Part shown: positions 13,601 to 27,260 of the stretch, piece by piece
How positions within the stretch are numbered: position 1 is the first letter of the stretch
How the letters are laid out: each line of letters opens with the position of its first letter
NCBI RefSeq assembly: GCF_028453695.1
Contig: NC_135774.1
Coordinates: 26,970,001 to 27,034,000, forward strand
DNA length: 64,000 nt
Source of the DNA: Augochlora pura
Taxonomy: Eukaryota; Arthropoda; Insecta; Hymenoptera; Halictidae
Reading direction: 5' to 3'
Program-made: the position numbers and the translations under genes
Notes under the pieces: generated by a model
The model's input: the letters and a program-made list of their open reading frames with translations, nothing else
The model's database searches: none
Told to the model about the DNA's origin: nothing

Positions 13601-13929
13601 CATGATATGTTTCGTGCCGAGTAGTATTTACATTATTCTTAAGATTCGCTACTTTATATAATTATTAATTATTGTATATAGAGGGCGTACCAATGCCGAT
13701 GCTAAAGTCTGAAAACTAAATTTTTCTGATTCAAGACGGACTTCCATTGATTACGGCTGACCGTTGGTCCCCCTGTGGTCACTAACGGTCATCGTAGTAG
13801 TCAGTCACGGTAATTTAAGTGGTAATCAGTGGTCATTAATTCGATGAGGTAGTTAAGTGAGTTTTTTAATATTATATGCAAGTCAAAATTAATTTTTCTA
13901 AGTATTAAATTGCAAGAGACAACGAATTT

Positions 13930-14029
13930 NNNNNNNNNNNNNNNNNNNNNNNNNNNNNNNNNNNNNNNNNNNNNNNNNNNNNNNNNNNNNNNNNNNNNNN
14001 NNNNNNNNNNNNNNNNNNNNNNNNNNNNN
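13930..14029. other. Assembly gap (100 N)
   Basis: Exactly 100 N characters, the usual placeholder for a gap of unknown size in a scaffold. Confidence 0.99.
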
Positions 14030-15001
14030 TTTTGTATTGCACATTTTCCACATACGTATGTTTTACATTTTATACAAATTTTGACAGTAAAAATCAGTTA
14101 GTACATATTAAAGTAGAGACTTTATCCTTTAAAACCTGCTAAGCCCCATTGTTTTACCATTTTTGGAAAAAAAGACCCAGAGGTTTTTTGGAGGGTTTAC
14201 TAATATCATTTGAATACTCCTTTGGGGGACCAATTGTTTTACGTTGATATCTTCTGTATGCTTGTTTGCGTGAATTCATTGTTCTGGAGACTTTTTGTGG
14301 GTTAATTTGTCGGAGTTTTTTTTGTGAGAACCAAAGTCCCAAGCAAACTCAACTACTTGGCCTATTTTACGTTGCCCTGGTAATGTTTTTTATTGGGATA
14401 ATAATATCCTGACACAACCAGACAAACAAACGAGCGGAATAGAAGACGGTTTACCAATTCGTGCCGAGTCCGATCGGTTTACAGGATACCACGGTCCTCG
14501 TCAATCGATTCTTAAAAGGCAAAAACAATGTTTCAAGTGAATCGGTTTACCGCGGTTCGTTTTCCCCGAGCGGAACACGGCCGAGGGTAGGCGATCCACG
14601 CGGCGCTCATTAAAATTAATTGATCCGTCGGGGACCGGCTTCTTGTCGAATAATCAGGCGATACGATCGCCTGCCGGCCGGTTATCGGCCGCGGTCTCGT
14701 TCCGGAAAAATCGGTCCGTTCGGTCGGACACGCGGAAACTCGGCGTCCACGCGTTCGCTCTCTCCGTTCCGCTCCGGCTCGCGGGGGCAACCCGTCGGGG
14801 GAAATCCGCGAATTTACGGGCCGATTCGACGGCCGCGGGACGAAAGGTTAATTAAGCGACGGCCGCAAAACATATCACACAATTAAACGACCCGCCCTCT
14901 AACCCCCATCCTCCCCGATTCCCTCCTCCACCCTTCCCCGCCTGCACGCCCCGCCGCAGTTCTCTCCATTAATATAACAAGTACCGGGGACGATGTGTGT
15001 A
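14030..15001. other. Gene-free stretch after the gap
   Basis: 14030-14460 is AT-rich and has a minus-strand open frame of 62 codons (14342-14154), Lys/Gln-rich, that I could not place. The rest is CpG-rich without convincing frames. Confidence 0.4.
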
Positions 15002-15400
15002 CAGTCAGTCCCATAAGTATCCGTAGCCTCGTTGCTTATAAGAGAAATCTGTTGAAATCAAGGGATCCGTGTAAAATTCTCCAATAAACTTTTTATTATC
15101 TTATTTAATATTTTTGCATGCGACGGAAGAGGAAAAGTTTGGAGAAAGCCTGATACAGAACTAGAATTAAAAAATGTTAAATGTTAATAAATGTCGTGGA
15201 CTGTTATTACGTACTACGGGAGTAAAATCAATATATTTTTGATATCGGTTAATCAATTTTGTTATAATTTGGTATAAATAAACTTTATACGTGCGCTCAT
15301 TCATAATAAAAAGTTAATTGGAAAATCTTGCACGCGTCCCTTGATTTCGACAAATTTCTCTTACAAGCAACGAGGGTACAAATACTTGTGGGACTGACTG
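15002..15400. mobile_element. Tc1-like miniature inverted-repeat element, copy A
   Basis: The terminal inverted repeats are about 60 bp long. The left begins CAGTCAGTCCCATAAGTATC and the right ends GGACTGACTG, with the matching segments AATCAAGGGAT and ATCCCTTGATT inside. The element starts directly after TA, as for Tc1/mariner insertions. The interior of about 280 bp has no open transposase frame. A second copy of nearly the same length lies at 36714-37111. Confidence 0.85.
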
Positions 15401-15963
15401 TGTAATGAACGCCGCGCCGAAAATTTCTGGACGGCCGCGGGGGCGTGCGTCGAAAATTCGCTCGCGAGATTTCAATTACCGGAAGCGTGGGGCGCGAGCG
15501 GCGGGGTAGCCGGACCCGGCGAACTTTTAATACCGCGGCAAAGAAAGGTTAATTAAGCGGTCGGATTGACCGTATCATGGGTATTACGCGTTCTCATGGC
15601 CGGACGTGTTATGCCGAGTTACGCCGGGGAGCGAACCGCCCGCGAAAACAACCGCTGATACACCCGGAAATTCTTGACGTGTAATATACTGTGTTCGGGC
15701 GTGCATCAATTCCGTGTCACCGGCTGCGATTCCTGCCAACGCGACGAACCCGTCCGACGCGATACTTTCGCGCCGCAATGATTTTTAAATGGCCGTCGGT
15801 CTTTGGCACAGAATTTCCTGTGCAATGTTGTCTGTTCAAATGACGCGCGGTCTTGTTTATTAATAATGTTCGTTATTATGGTAAATCTAGCGCAATAATC
15901 AGGCAACTTTAGCTCTTATCGAATTATAGTTGTTTTATTCGTGGATGTTTTTGCAGAATATGT

Positions 15964-16322
15964 AATGCAATGATATACAAAATTATAGTATTCCCCGGAA
16001 ATAAAAGATTCCTAAAGTCATTCGAAGCAACTTTTTCCTTATCAAAAATGCGATCCACGGCTTCGTTTACAAATTATTAACAAAAAACCCTGACCAACGA
16101 GAACAGAGCTCGGCTCGCTAGTGCGGCCGAACCACTGAGCGCTGCTGGTCTTGGACCGTCCCACGCCAGTCGTACTCGCCTCCCATTGGTCATCATTTTT
16201 CATCAATAACTCGTAAACGAAGCCGCATATTGCATTTTCGCTAAGGAAAAAGTTACTCGAAATAACCTAAAGAATCTCTCGCTTCCCTAAAGAACCATAA
16301 TTTTTTATCGCCCTGCACATCA
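15964..16322. mobile_element. Long terminal-inverted-repeat element (unclassified MITE)
   Basis: Two arms of roughly 100-120 bp are inverted copies of each other. The left arm (about 15964-16083) contains CTTTTTCCTTATCAAAAATG and GGCTTCGTTTAC; the right arm (about 16205-16322), reverse-complemented, contains CTTTTTCCTTAGCGAAAATG and GGCTTCGTTTAC. The loop of about 120 bp includes GAGCTCGGCTCGCTAGTGC. The outer ends fade, so the target duplication is not defined. There is no coding content. Confidence 0.75.
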
Positions 16323-19131
16323 ACGTACTCATAGTTCTTTTAATTATCCTGCCGTTCAAAGCTTGTAACGCGTCCCGGATGGAACGAATTGCCTGAAATT
16401 TCAACCGCGGTAAATACCAGCAAGAACAGAAACCTTCGAAGACCGTCAGCGGAATGGAGGCGGGGGCGAGGGGGCGGGAGAGAGGGAGGGGTGGACCGTC
16501 GACGTAACATTAGCAGCAGCATTATTCACCGGCGTTTAACAGGAGGGAGGCAAACCGCGCGCATTAATATAGAGAAATTCTTGCCAAAACTACTAAAACA
16601 TACGGTATGACAAGCAATTTACGCAGAGAGCGTGCAAGCGCGGCATCACCGCGAGGCGTACACTAAATGACGCAGGATTTGCGAGACCGCAGACGCGCGG
16701 CCCGGTCCTACACCCGCGTGTTTACACATAATTGTCGCGGATTTAATTAGCGCGTCCGGTCGAGGAGGATTCCCGCTCGCCGCCGCGCCGCTAATGGATC
16801 CGGCGAACTTTCCCGAATTTCGGCGTCCCGGCATCGGGGGTTTGATCAACGATTCCAACGGAGGCGGCCGAGAAAGATCAAAGCCACGCCGGCGCGACCG
16901 GAAACGAACCGATTTACGTTCGACGAGTTTCGACGGCGGAATCCTTTCCTTCTGGTTTCCGCTGCGCGAAGCTGCTGTTACGTTTAGCGCCACGTTGCTG
17001 AATTTTTCTTGCATGCGAGGGAGCTCGAAGGACTCGGAGATGATGCTGATTCGTTGGAAAAATATCGTGCAAGGGTTGATGGGAAGAGCATCTCTTTTTA
17101 ATTGGAATAAAGGTGGAGTTTTGTGGTATTAATGGAATATTAGGTTCGACAGATCGTTAGATTTTTCGTATTTATTAAATTGTAATATTTTGTGAATTTA
17201 TTAAATATTAACATTTTATACATTTTTTAAATAATAACAATATGTAAGGATTTCAAAAATTTTATTGTATTGTAATCGACCTTTTAATATTATAAAAGAC
17301 GAAATTAATGTCTGTGTTTCATGTACCTTACGATTAACGCAGGCGATTTTTATTTTGCAATTAATTGCAGAGATGAGTAGAGCGAATAATTAAATAGTAA
17401 TAATATTTAAAGTAACCGAGTATAGTAATAATATTAAAAGAGCAATTAATATAGAAATAATATTGAAAACGCATCGGAACTCGCGCATTCACCGTCCCCG
17501 ATTTTCTCTCTTTTTGGGATCGATAAGATCGATGGGGAAAGATCGAAAAAAGAATATTACATTCGCGCGCGGCGAAAATATGTCTGCTCGTCACGAAACG
17601 AAAATATGTTCGTGCACCGTGAAAACTTTCGTATTATTGTGTTATTCTTTCATAACCCGTACACCCCCCGGTTTGGCCCGCGATGTCGCCGACCAGGCCG
17701 ATCCAATAACCGAACCGGGAGTTCCAATAAGAAGCCGCGATCGAACGTATTCTTCCTTCCCTTAGTTGTCCCCGGGGATTTATCTGTTGTACCGGGGTTA
17801 ATGTTTCGACTTTCGACGTTATTGCGACGGAGAGCCGGACCCCGACGAGCGGGGGCAACAAGAGGGGGGAGACGGACGATATTTTATCCGTTCCCGTTGC
17901 CGTTTCCGAGTTTGCCCGCGGATTAAACTTCCGATCCCGGTCAGATTTCATACGGGAGGGGAAGGTCAGCTTTAATGCGATCCGATGCGGAAGCGGACAA
18001 AGGGCTCGCGCGTTCAACGTCCACGCTTCATATTCCGTGCGTGCGGCGATGTCCGATCAGGCGCTTGCCTATTCTACATGCCGAGAGGCGGGGACACAGA
18101 GTCGCCTAATATCGGAACGAGAAATGTCTTTGTTGAGAGAATAATGGTTTTTCAGTCATTTATTGAGTTATTCGAGCAGCTGTCAAAATTAATTTATTTT
18201 TAAATCTTGTATATATAAATTGCCTTTTTATTATAATTGACTGTTATTCGAATTGCTAGAAATAAATATTTTTTCAATAATATTTAGTATTTCGTAATAT
18301 AGAACGTAATTTATATGTTACGATTAATATAATATAATTAGTATTGCATTATAATTATATAAATAATTTCGTCAATAATATTTAATATTTCGTAACATAT
18401 TATGAAGTTTGTGTATTATGATTAATATGATATAATTAATATTATACTATAATTATATACATAATATTATACTATAATTATACACTTAATATTCATTTCC
18501 TTAATTTTCATTACATTCTCTAACGAAAAAGTTAAAAACCGACTTATCCCATCACACTTTTTCTATCGCAAATTATAACAACGTTTAAAAAGAACTATTT
18601 TAGTCATTGTACAAAGAACTGATCTCTCTAACATTTACAGACAATATACGATTCACTTAAACGAGTTTTAAAAAAGTTAAAAAAATCACCTCACTTTCTA
18701 ACACGATATTTAAAAATTTCTACAAAATCTGTATCGCTTGTAGTCCTATTTTACCCGTTCTAAATCGATCGCGGAAGATGTAACGCGATTTCTTCGCGAG
18801 GTACCTCGGCGCAGATCGTTATCAGTTTCGTACGATTTCCGATTAGCACTTCGCCGCGGCGATCTCTATCGCGTAATGACGCGTTCCGCGTCGTGGTTTA
18901 GTAGGTTCTTTGTAAGTAATCGGGCCGGCATTGTCGGTTGTTCAGCAACGCGGACGTCGAGGGCCCGTGTAATTAACGTGCGGCGTGGCACCGGTAATCA
19001 CGAGTCGCGGCGGCCCGGCCTAAACGTCGGGATCTGTTCAGGGGTTGTACGGAGTAAAACACTCGTGCAGTGTAAAACCAGTGGAAATAATTGTATTTAG
19101 AGGTTGATAGGAAGACACGGTGGAAGAACAA
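16323..19131. other. Gene-free stretch, about 2.8 kb
   Basis: No supported gene. CpG-rich at 16.4-17.0 and 17.6-18.1 kb, AT-rich at 17.1-17.45 and 18.1-18.75 kb; the latter includes a 98-bp-period duplication. Confidence 0.5.
18270..18480. repeat. AT-rich tandem duplication, period 98 bp
   Basis: CAATAATATTTAGTATTTCG at 18275 recurs as CAATAATATTTAATATTTCG at 18373, with the downstream ATTAATATxATATAATTA segment also duplicated. Confidence 0.8.
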
Positions 19132-19310
19132 TTAGGTTGGTGCATATGAAATATCGGATTTTTAAGCGAGCATATAAAACTGCATATCTTTTTTTCAAAA
19201 GCTATTGATTTAATAAAAATCTGCCCCTTTTGTTCTAATACGCTTTTCCCAACGCGATTTTAATTCATAGATGTCTGTCTTCAAGAAATTCTGATTTTTC
19301 GCCAACCTAA
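19132..19310 (-). mobile_element. Mariner deletion derivative retaining the transposase C-terminus
   Basis: The ends are TTAGGTTGGTGCATATGAAA (left) and GCCAACCTAA followed by TA (right), an inverted pair typical of mariner. On the minus strand, directly inside the right end, an open stretch reads KNQNFLKTDIYELKSRWEKR and continues to a TAA stop. The RWEK-type motif just before the stop is the C-terminus of mariner transposases. Thus only the last ~30 codons, the 3' untranslated part and both ends survive. The element is non-autonomous. Confidence 0.8.
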
Positions 19311-20204
19311 TATAATTATATCGGCAGGCGCACGATGCGAATAAGACGGACTGTACAGAAAAACTGGTATGTTAGGCGACAGAACGCATTTTTGTGCCTA
19401 GCATACTTACAGGTATGCCTGAACCCTAATCAAAGTTCCGTACCTTGGTTGCGGAGGTTTTCATAAAATACAGAAATTCGTCATTTCGCTTATCCTGGAT
19501 CGAGTAGGCTCGGCGAGAATCGGGTTAAGACGCGTTTCCCCTTCTGCGCGGAGCGTCGGCGCTTCCCACTTGTTATCGTGGTACGATAACGTTTTAACGG
19601 AGGAATGCCTAACGGGTTCCGCCGACGAAATTGACAGGTTGATCGACGGCGTTGTTTCGACGGCGTAATTTATGTCCACGGTCCGAGCGCGGCGCGTGAT
19701 CTGCGGGGGATATCCCGGCGTCTCGGTTGCTTGACAACTCCTATGATATATACACGGGGCCCGGCGGACCTGGTCAACGGAGCTTTATTATTATGTAAAA
19801 TCGATTATTCGGCCGCGAGGGAGGAAACCCGTTATAAATAATGGACAATGTTTATCTCCTTCGCGGCGCAGATTACGCCGCGTAATCCTTGTATCTCGAT
19901 CATCGTTAAATCCCGCGGCCCGACGTTTTTCCTAATAAATTACCGAACGGGCCGGGCGCGCACCGCCGCCGTTCGCCATACCAGACGCCGTAAATCCTAC
20001 GGCATCGGGCACGCGTTGCCTCGATAACGTTCTAACGCGGAACAGGTGTAAGAACCGGAAATCTCGTTCTCTGTCGCGGATTTTTGGTACACGGAAGACT
20101 ATTTTGAATACGTTGATGGATGAAATTATGTGACACCTAGGATATTATTAGCTTGGTAATAGAATATTTTATATTTCTAGAGAAATTTTTGTACTTTGTT
20201 GGGA

Positions 20205-20545
20205 TTAAATTGAAGCTTGAAGAGTTAGAAGCTTGAAGATTTAGGTTAAAAAAATATTTGCCTGCACACATTGAAAAATTAAAAATTTCAAAGCCAATCA
20301 ATCATAATAAATCGAGCGGTTCTCAAAAGTTAATTGAAGTCGATTTAAAGTTACATCATCGCGGCTATTTTTAAATATTGTTATGCTTAAATTAAAGCTT
20401 GGAGAGTCTACTTTCAAATAGACTAATTTAGGTTTAAAAAATATTTGCGTGCACACATGTCGAGAAATTGGAAAATTTAAAACCAATCGATCACAATTAA
20501 TCGCGCAATAATTAATTGTTAACGCCAAATTAATGCTTGAAGTGT
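20205..20545. repeat. Tandem repeat, period 182 bp (second interval shortened to 138)
   Basis: TTAAATTGAAGCTTGA (20205) recurs as TTAAATTAAAGCTTGG (20387) and CCAAATTAATGCTTGA (20525). The following AAAAATATTTGCxTGCACACA segments and the CCAATCxATCA segments are duplicated too. Confidence 0.85.
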
Positions 20546-23500
20546 CCACTTTTCCATAAAATAATTTCGATCGACAAACAACGTCGCAACGTCGGAAAAA
20601 TCATCGAACGCGGACCACCGGCTCGGAGAAAACTGATTGAATTGCCACGGTATATTTCGTACCAATTACACGCTTCTTCTCCGACTCGCTTTAATAAGCT
20701 GAAAATAACGTAATTAACGACTCCTATATTTCCTCGATTCTACACACGAACCGTCCATTTCTATTACAGACACGGTAACTCTGGTTTCAACTAATTGCCG
20801 TTTACATTTCGCAATTTTCCGTCGTTACACGCGCGCTTACACGGCGAACGTAAAGTTCGTCGAACGACCGAGTCGAAGAGTGAAATTAACGCGCGAGAAA
20901 ACGCAGTCGCGGTAACGGGGAACATCGTCCGCGGAAATAATAATTATTTAGCTGCGGGATCGATCGATATCGCGAACCGATTCGCGGCAGGGGGCAGGGG
21001 GGAGGGAAGGTAAAAGGAGCGCCGAGGTGGCAATCCGGTTCTGCTCGGCCCCCCGCGGTGTAAATAACGGAAAGGAATATCGGTTGTGCAAACGGCGCGC
21101 ACGAAACTCAATTAATACACCGCGTCGACGTGCATTTAATGGAGATAACAATTTCGTTTCGTGGGGACCAGGACGGGGGGTGGAGGCGAGACGCGGCCGT
21201 CGACGCGACGATACGGCAATAATTTACAGTCGGCGGGCGCGATTCGGCCCGTATCAAACGCCGATAAAAATCGCCGACGGGAGAAAAAAGGTCGGGACCT
21301 CGCGGAAAGTGCAATAACCAACGAAACGGGCGCGTTCGATCCGGGTGTCGGGAATCGTTCGCGCCGTTCGCGCTTGTCCGCGAATTAAGGAGCTTTTGAT
21401 GAATGTTTAAAGACTGTTCGGGAAAAAAAATTGTTCTATTTTGGCATCGATGTGCGAGATAAAAATTGTTCGAATTAATAAGCGAGAGTAGAATGAACGT
21501 GTCTTTTATGTCTTTGAATTGTTTGTAATAAATTAAGAATAGTTTGCGATACGTAAGAATAATTTGTAATAAGGAATTAAATTTTCTATCGTTTTAGAAA
21601 AAATGAATAATATTCGTATTTGTTAAATCTAACGTGGCATTTTTATCACGAGTCCCGCACATTATTATAATGAAAAGGATTAAGTTGAATTTTGATAAAG
21701 AAATAAAAAGGGTGTACTATATAGTCTTGTATTTGTTATTCAATTTATTTATTCACTACGTAGCCTAATTCTATTATATACATTTGTTATTTCCTTATTA
21801 TTTATTTATTTTTTATATTGCGCCCCCGCACAAGGTGTGAGAGTTGTAAAATCCCCTGGGTATTTTATGTAAGCCTGGGGGATCGTTTATTGATAAAATT
21901 AATTTTCATAATTATATTGTAAAGTATTTTGAAAATATTTATTGACCTATGAAACATCGACCTCTTCATAGTCGAAATGAATTTTCGTTTGATCTCGTTT
22001 CCATCGTTTAAGAAAATTTCGCCGAGCAATGGCTCCGAGGGGGGAATTAGCTTAACATAATTGTTGAAGCCGTAACTTGGTCAAGATTAAATTAGCCCGC
22101 GTCGGCTTTTGAACGGGTCCGGATTGGATAAGAAAGTTCGGACAGTACGCAGAAGGGCTTTGTTGCGCGAGCAAAACGTGCGCCGCGGAACTTCTCCCCC
22201 CGGGTGACTATTATTGTATAACAAACATTTCAATGCTCTCGGCGGTGGGGGGGGGCGTGGCTTCGATACTCACCCGGCTGTCGGACAAAGCCCGGAACAA
22301 TGCCCCACGGGGCAATTTCAGCCGGTATCTACTTTGGAACTTTGAGCTCTGAATATTTAAGAACCTCGCGCCGAACTTAACGCTGAATCTTGACCTTTGT
22401 GTTATGCGAACGGACGGTGTGGATATTCCGTGCTGCGAAATTTGAGACGTTGCGAGTAGAAAATTAATTAATGGATAACGAAGGATCGATTAAAAGTTTT
22501 GTAGAATATCGCTAATTATTGTGACTCTTTTATGTTAACCATTCCATTTATCTTCCATTTAAAACAATCGAACGAGACGAATAAAATATTAAACTAAATA
22601 TGATTCAATGATATTAAATAAAGCTGGCGGGAAATTGACTTATTTTAAATGTTAATGAATTTTATTTTTACTTTATTCAATTTTAATTAGTTACATTCAA
22701 TTAATGTCTAAGTCCATTTTGTTAACTTGAAATTAACTTCATAGTAACTTGAAATTAACTTAACAGTACCTTCAAAAAATAAAAAACATCCCCTCATTAC
22801 TTTTAATCCTTTCACTTATGTTCCACCGCTCCATTTCTGCCCCAACCGCCTAAAACCCGCAGTCTACGAACAACTCTTCGAACCAGCGATTATCACGTTA
22901 TCGCAACGAAGACAATAGGTGCTCGAATTAGCAGCTCGAACTAAAACTTCTCGGCACGGTGCGCCGCAACAAATCCGAAAATTAGAGTCAGACGGCGGCG
23001 CGAGTTTCGCGCCGAAGAACGCGAATAGCACGAGCATGGGACGGTCGTCTAATCGAGCAAATGGCGCGATCGAATAATTGAAACCGTAATAATAGGACAC
23101 CGGGGCGAGAAAGTAATCGCGAGAGAGAAGGCGTCCCGAACAAACCGAACGCGTTCGCCGGCATTAAATTTGCTTGCGAGCACTCCGACCCTAATTGCTT
23201 TTTAATTAAACGGACCCGGGCGTGATCGCCGCGCCCGAAAACGAACGAACGAACGAACGCGGAGACGAAAGAGAGCGCGCCGCGCGGAAGGCGTTCGGCT
23301 GTTTTTCCGGGCGAGCGCGCCCGACGAGCGACGCCCGGATCTGTTTTATGGGGAAACTTGGTCGCGCTGGTATCGTGACTTTACGGGAGTTCGGCGGATC
23401 CTGCAGATGCGCCGCGACGCTTACGCGGAACTTGAGAAGATTTAGGAATCGGCGCGCGGGCCGCGTGCTCGTCCGCGATCCGTGCACCGACTGCACCGAC

Positions 23501-24342
23501 TGCAGCGAGCGCAGTCCGCCGCGTCGCGCGTTTGAGAGCTCGTTCCCGTTCCACCGTTTTTACGACTTCCAGATTCACGGGCAAGATCGGCGGATCGGAA
23601 ATTCTAACCGGGCCAATAAAATTAAGTGTATTGTGCGATAAATAGCAGGAACGCGCTCTTCCGGGAGCCGCGCGCGCGCGCCGTTGCCTTCGCTGATTTA
23701 GCGGCCGCCGGAATTGCGCTTTCAATCGTTGCCGGAGTCATCCGCGGGACGTTTTAAGCTCGTTCCCCGCGGATGTTGACCTGTTAATGGTATTACCGGC
23801 TGGACCGATGCCACGAGGAATTCTTCACGGTTAATGCCCCGAACCTTTCCACGATGTAGATACCCGCGAGCCGAGATTTACTTTCGCGGCTCCGTGGACC
23901 GCGCGCCACAGCCGCCGCCACCGGGCCGAAAGGGAATCACTTACCGGTTTTCCTGGGGAAAAGTCTCCGGGCCCGGTAAATCTCCCCCGGCTTTCCCAGC
24001 TAATGTCCGCCGTGGGAATCTATTGGCTACCGTCGTACCTCTTTCGGGAATCAATGAAATTGTTCGCGGTCGCCAGGGGATTTCTGCGCGAAATTTTCTC
24101 CTGCGATTTCTTACGAGCCGATGACATTGTTTCGATATTCCTTACAGCTTCTTGACGCTGTTATTGCAATTTTTTGGTAAATTACATCCACTTTTATTCA
24201 CTGGGTGTATAATTGTAACGAATAAAGGGTGCATCTTTCTCTGCGAAATAAAAATTTCCCCTGTCAATTTTGGACGAAGCGAAGGTCGTGCGAAAGAATT
24301 AATTCTTAATAATTTCAGTAAGCTGAAAATAACCTATAACTG

Positions 24343-24485
24343 ATAAGTAATAGTCCTTATATGTTCTTAATAGATCTTATATTAAAATAATAGTCATATA
24401 ATAAAAATACAAAAAATTATTTATAATTAACAAGTAATAGTTCTTATACGTTCTTGATAGTTCTTATATTAAAGTAATAGTTCTC
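24343..24485. repeat. Tandem duplication, period 87 bp
   Basis: AAGTAATAGTCCTTATATGT at 24345 and AAGTAATAGTTCTTATACGT at 24432, each followed by TCTTxATAGxTCTTATATTA. Confidence 0.85.
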
Positions 24486-27117
24486 AGAATATCTTGAATA
24501 ATTCTCCGGTTTAAAATGAACTTATATATTCGTATCAAAAATGCATGAAATTCGCAATCTGGTAATGAATCGCGACGCTCTCATTTATTAGCATCAATAT
24601 TAATTATCATAGAATGGTATAGTCATTGACTCGCTAGAAAATTGACAAGGTTTCTCTTAATATTAAGAAAGTGATATTATTTGAAAAATTCACAGGTAAA
24701 TATCTTCGCAGAAACATTAATTAATGAACAAATTGTTGTTAGAACTATCTCCAGAATTTTAAAGCTATTTCTAACCTAAAAAGTTGCGAGTAAATTTGCT
24801 GGCGCCTGTTTCGTCTTCAAAAAGCGATTGAGAATGCATTAGCGCTCGGAATGAGAAGATTCGGGACGGGTGCGTATTCCCTTTGGCGGGCTGTTTGGTG
24901 GAAGCTCGGTCAATTATTTTCGAAGATAAAGGTGTGCGGCAGAATGACGGGCGGAATCCCGGCGCTGCCGTGTGCGCGCAGTGTTCGCCGTCGAACTCCG
25001 ATCGCCACGCGTAGCTTTTAAGCTCGCTGATCCACTTTATATTCGAGTCAGTCAGAATTTGTAATTAACTGGTAATTAGTACGGTTATCACGAATGATAA
25101 ACCCTAAATCTATCGCGATGTCCGCGCCGCGTTGTTCCGGCTATCAAAGGATGCGCGTCCCGTGCTGAGGGACAGGTTTAATCGTGACACGAAGATAATC
25201 CTAAGCTCCGGTTGTCAGTGTAGATATCACCGGTATTGTACATTATCGGAGATGACTAGTAACGTCGATACTGCTAATGACGACGCGGAAACATCACGCG
25301 TAGCGGGCCGGCCAGGCCTCCATTCCTCTTTCTCCCAACGCGATCGATAATCGGACGCAGGCCTGTCCCGAAACTTTCACTACGAATTCCGTTTATTAAT
25401 CCTATATCTGTCGAGATAGAAAATTATTAAATAAAAATTGCATTTTATAATCACGACATGAAATATTTTTAATTTTTCATAATTTTTTGTAATAGCGCGT
25501 GCTTTAGTATAGAGTTCCACAGTTTTGTAACTTCGTGGTTTTAATAATTATTTAGAAATGTGAGATTTGTTGTTTGCTTAGTGAACTTATGGCGATCGAA
25601 CTTGTGGTGATTTTTATTTCTTGAGAATTCCTATTCTCTCTCATGATCTCTTGATCATCGGAAAATAATGGCGAGTCGAGATTTAAGATTGGACGTCGCG
25701 ATCAATAATTTATCTCCGAAGGTTAGATACTACGGCAATTTGTTAAATTCGCAGGCCACGGTGGAGCTTATATCGAGATAACAGTCTCGGCTCGCTCGTA
25801 AACAACTCCCATTAATTTCCTTCCGGTCCATTAATATTTTTGACGGATTTTAGGAGACGGGACTGGCAGCCTGCAATTCATTTCGAACGCCAAGTTTTCC
25901 AATCAAATGAAAATTATACAAGCAAGCAATTAAATTTCCCTCTCGTTCATTCTATGCTGCGCCCTCTTCTGCAGACTTTTTACGCAGACTGTTCGGAAAT
26001 TGAAAAACTGTAAAAAAATACACAGCTTTTAAAATGAAATATTACTTCACATAATGCAAATTTACTAACTGTTTTTAGAATTACTAAACAATAGCTAAAA
26101 AATGATTAAAAACAATACAATTGCTCCAGATGATAAAACGATTAAAGAATTATTTTTAACTTTCTCTCAAAGCGGAAAATTTTTCGCGCCGACTGTACGT
26201 TAATTTCTGCCAGCGAGTTTGCACATAAATCGCAGAAAATACTGATCCATGGTGTATCGCGAAAATACAGCGCGACGAGGATCCATGGGTCTAATCGTCG
26301 CGTGCCGGATGATCGATAGCTCGCGCGAGGGATCGTCGAACGCGGTGACGAGCCATGTTCAATTTATTATGCGTTTTATTAATTTCGCTTATCGAATTTA
26401 TCGCGTCGATTTTCGCGCCGCTGATCGGCCGGCGAATCATTTTTAAAATCACATTTCCGTCGATGGGGTTTACTCATGGGCCGGCCGTCGAATATAACGG
26501 GGACGGTTGCGAGCTCGGACCTCGACGCCCCCGGCATAGCATTTGACCAATTCGCCCCGGCTGGTAATTAGTATATTGAACAAGAGCGGACGCGAGTCGG
26601 GGGCGGCCACGTTCGAGCCATTCGTACAAAATCATATCGCGAATCGCGGATAAATCGGCGGAGGTAATTGAATATACATCGACGGGACGAACTCGATCGC
26701 GGTAAATACGAGATTGCTTTTCTGTTCTTCCGGCAACGACGTGGGGAGCGCAGGGAACGATGATTAAACGGGATATCGGTAGTATCCGCGCGGCGCGAAT
26801 CGTTTTCTCCTAATTACCGCGCCAAGCGACGAATGTTGCCGGTTTTTTACGCGAAACAGAAATTTTTTGCATGGGGTGTAAGATGCAATTAGATCGCAAT
26901 TTTTATTCGATTAACTAATTCTTTTTCTATACGAACAGAGAAAAGAAATAATAAGTATAATAATAACGATTTTTATATTACACGTGGTAAATGATATTTA
27001 TTTTTTGATAAGTGCTCATTCATATATTTTTATCGAAATTATTGTGACTATTCTTACCAAAATTTTATGGAACATTTCATTACTTTAAAATTCCAATAAA
27101 TGACACAAGCAAGATTA

Positions 27118-27260
27118 CAAGACATAACCTGACATAAAAAACACTGCCATAGTCTAGACATAACTTTGACAAAAAACATTGCCATAATCTTGACATAACT
27201 TTGACGAAATACATTGTCATAATCATGACAAAACTCTGCACAAACACACCGTAACCCTAA
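27118..27260. repeat. Short tandem array, 35-39 bp units
   Basis: Units of the form GACATAACTTTGAC plus AAACATTGCCATAATCT repeat about four times with drift. Confidence 0.8.

Larger units (their letters stand above)
5106..13929. other. Gene-free stretch, about 8.8 kb
   Basis: No gene supported. It alternates AT-rich blocks (6.9-7.4, 10.3-10.8 and 13.5-13.9 kb) and CpG-rich blocks (5.5-6.8, 9.6-10.3 and 11.7-12.9 kb). The CpG-rich parts generate many overlapping open frames on both strands with Arg/Pro/Ser-rich products and no recognisable domains. It contains a polypyrimidine tract, a short direct duplication near 7.75/8.04 kb, and single unpaired TTAACCCTTT termini at 9521 and 12909. Confidence 0.5.
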
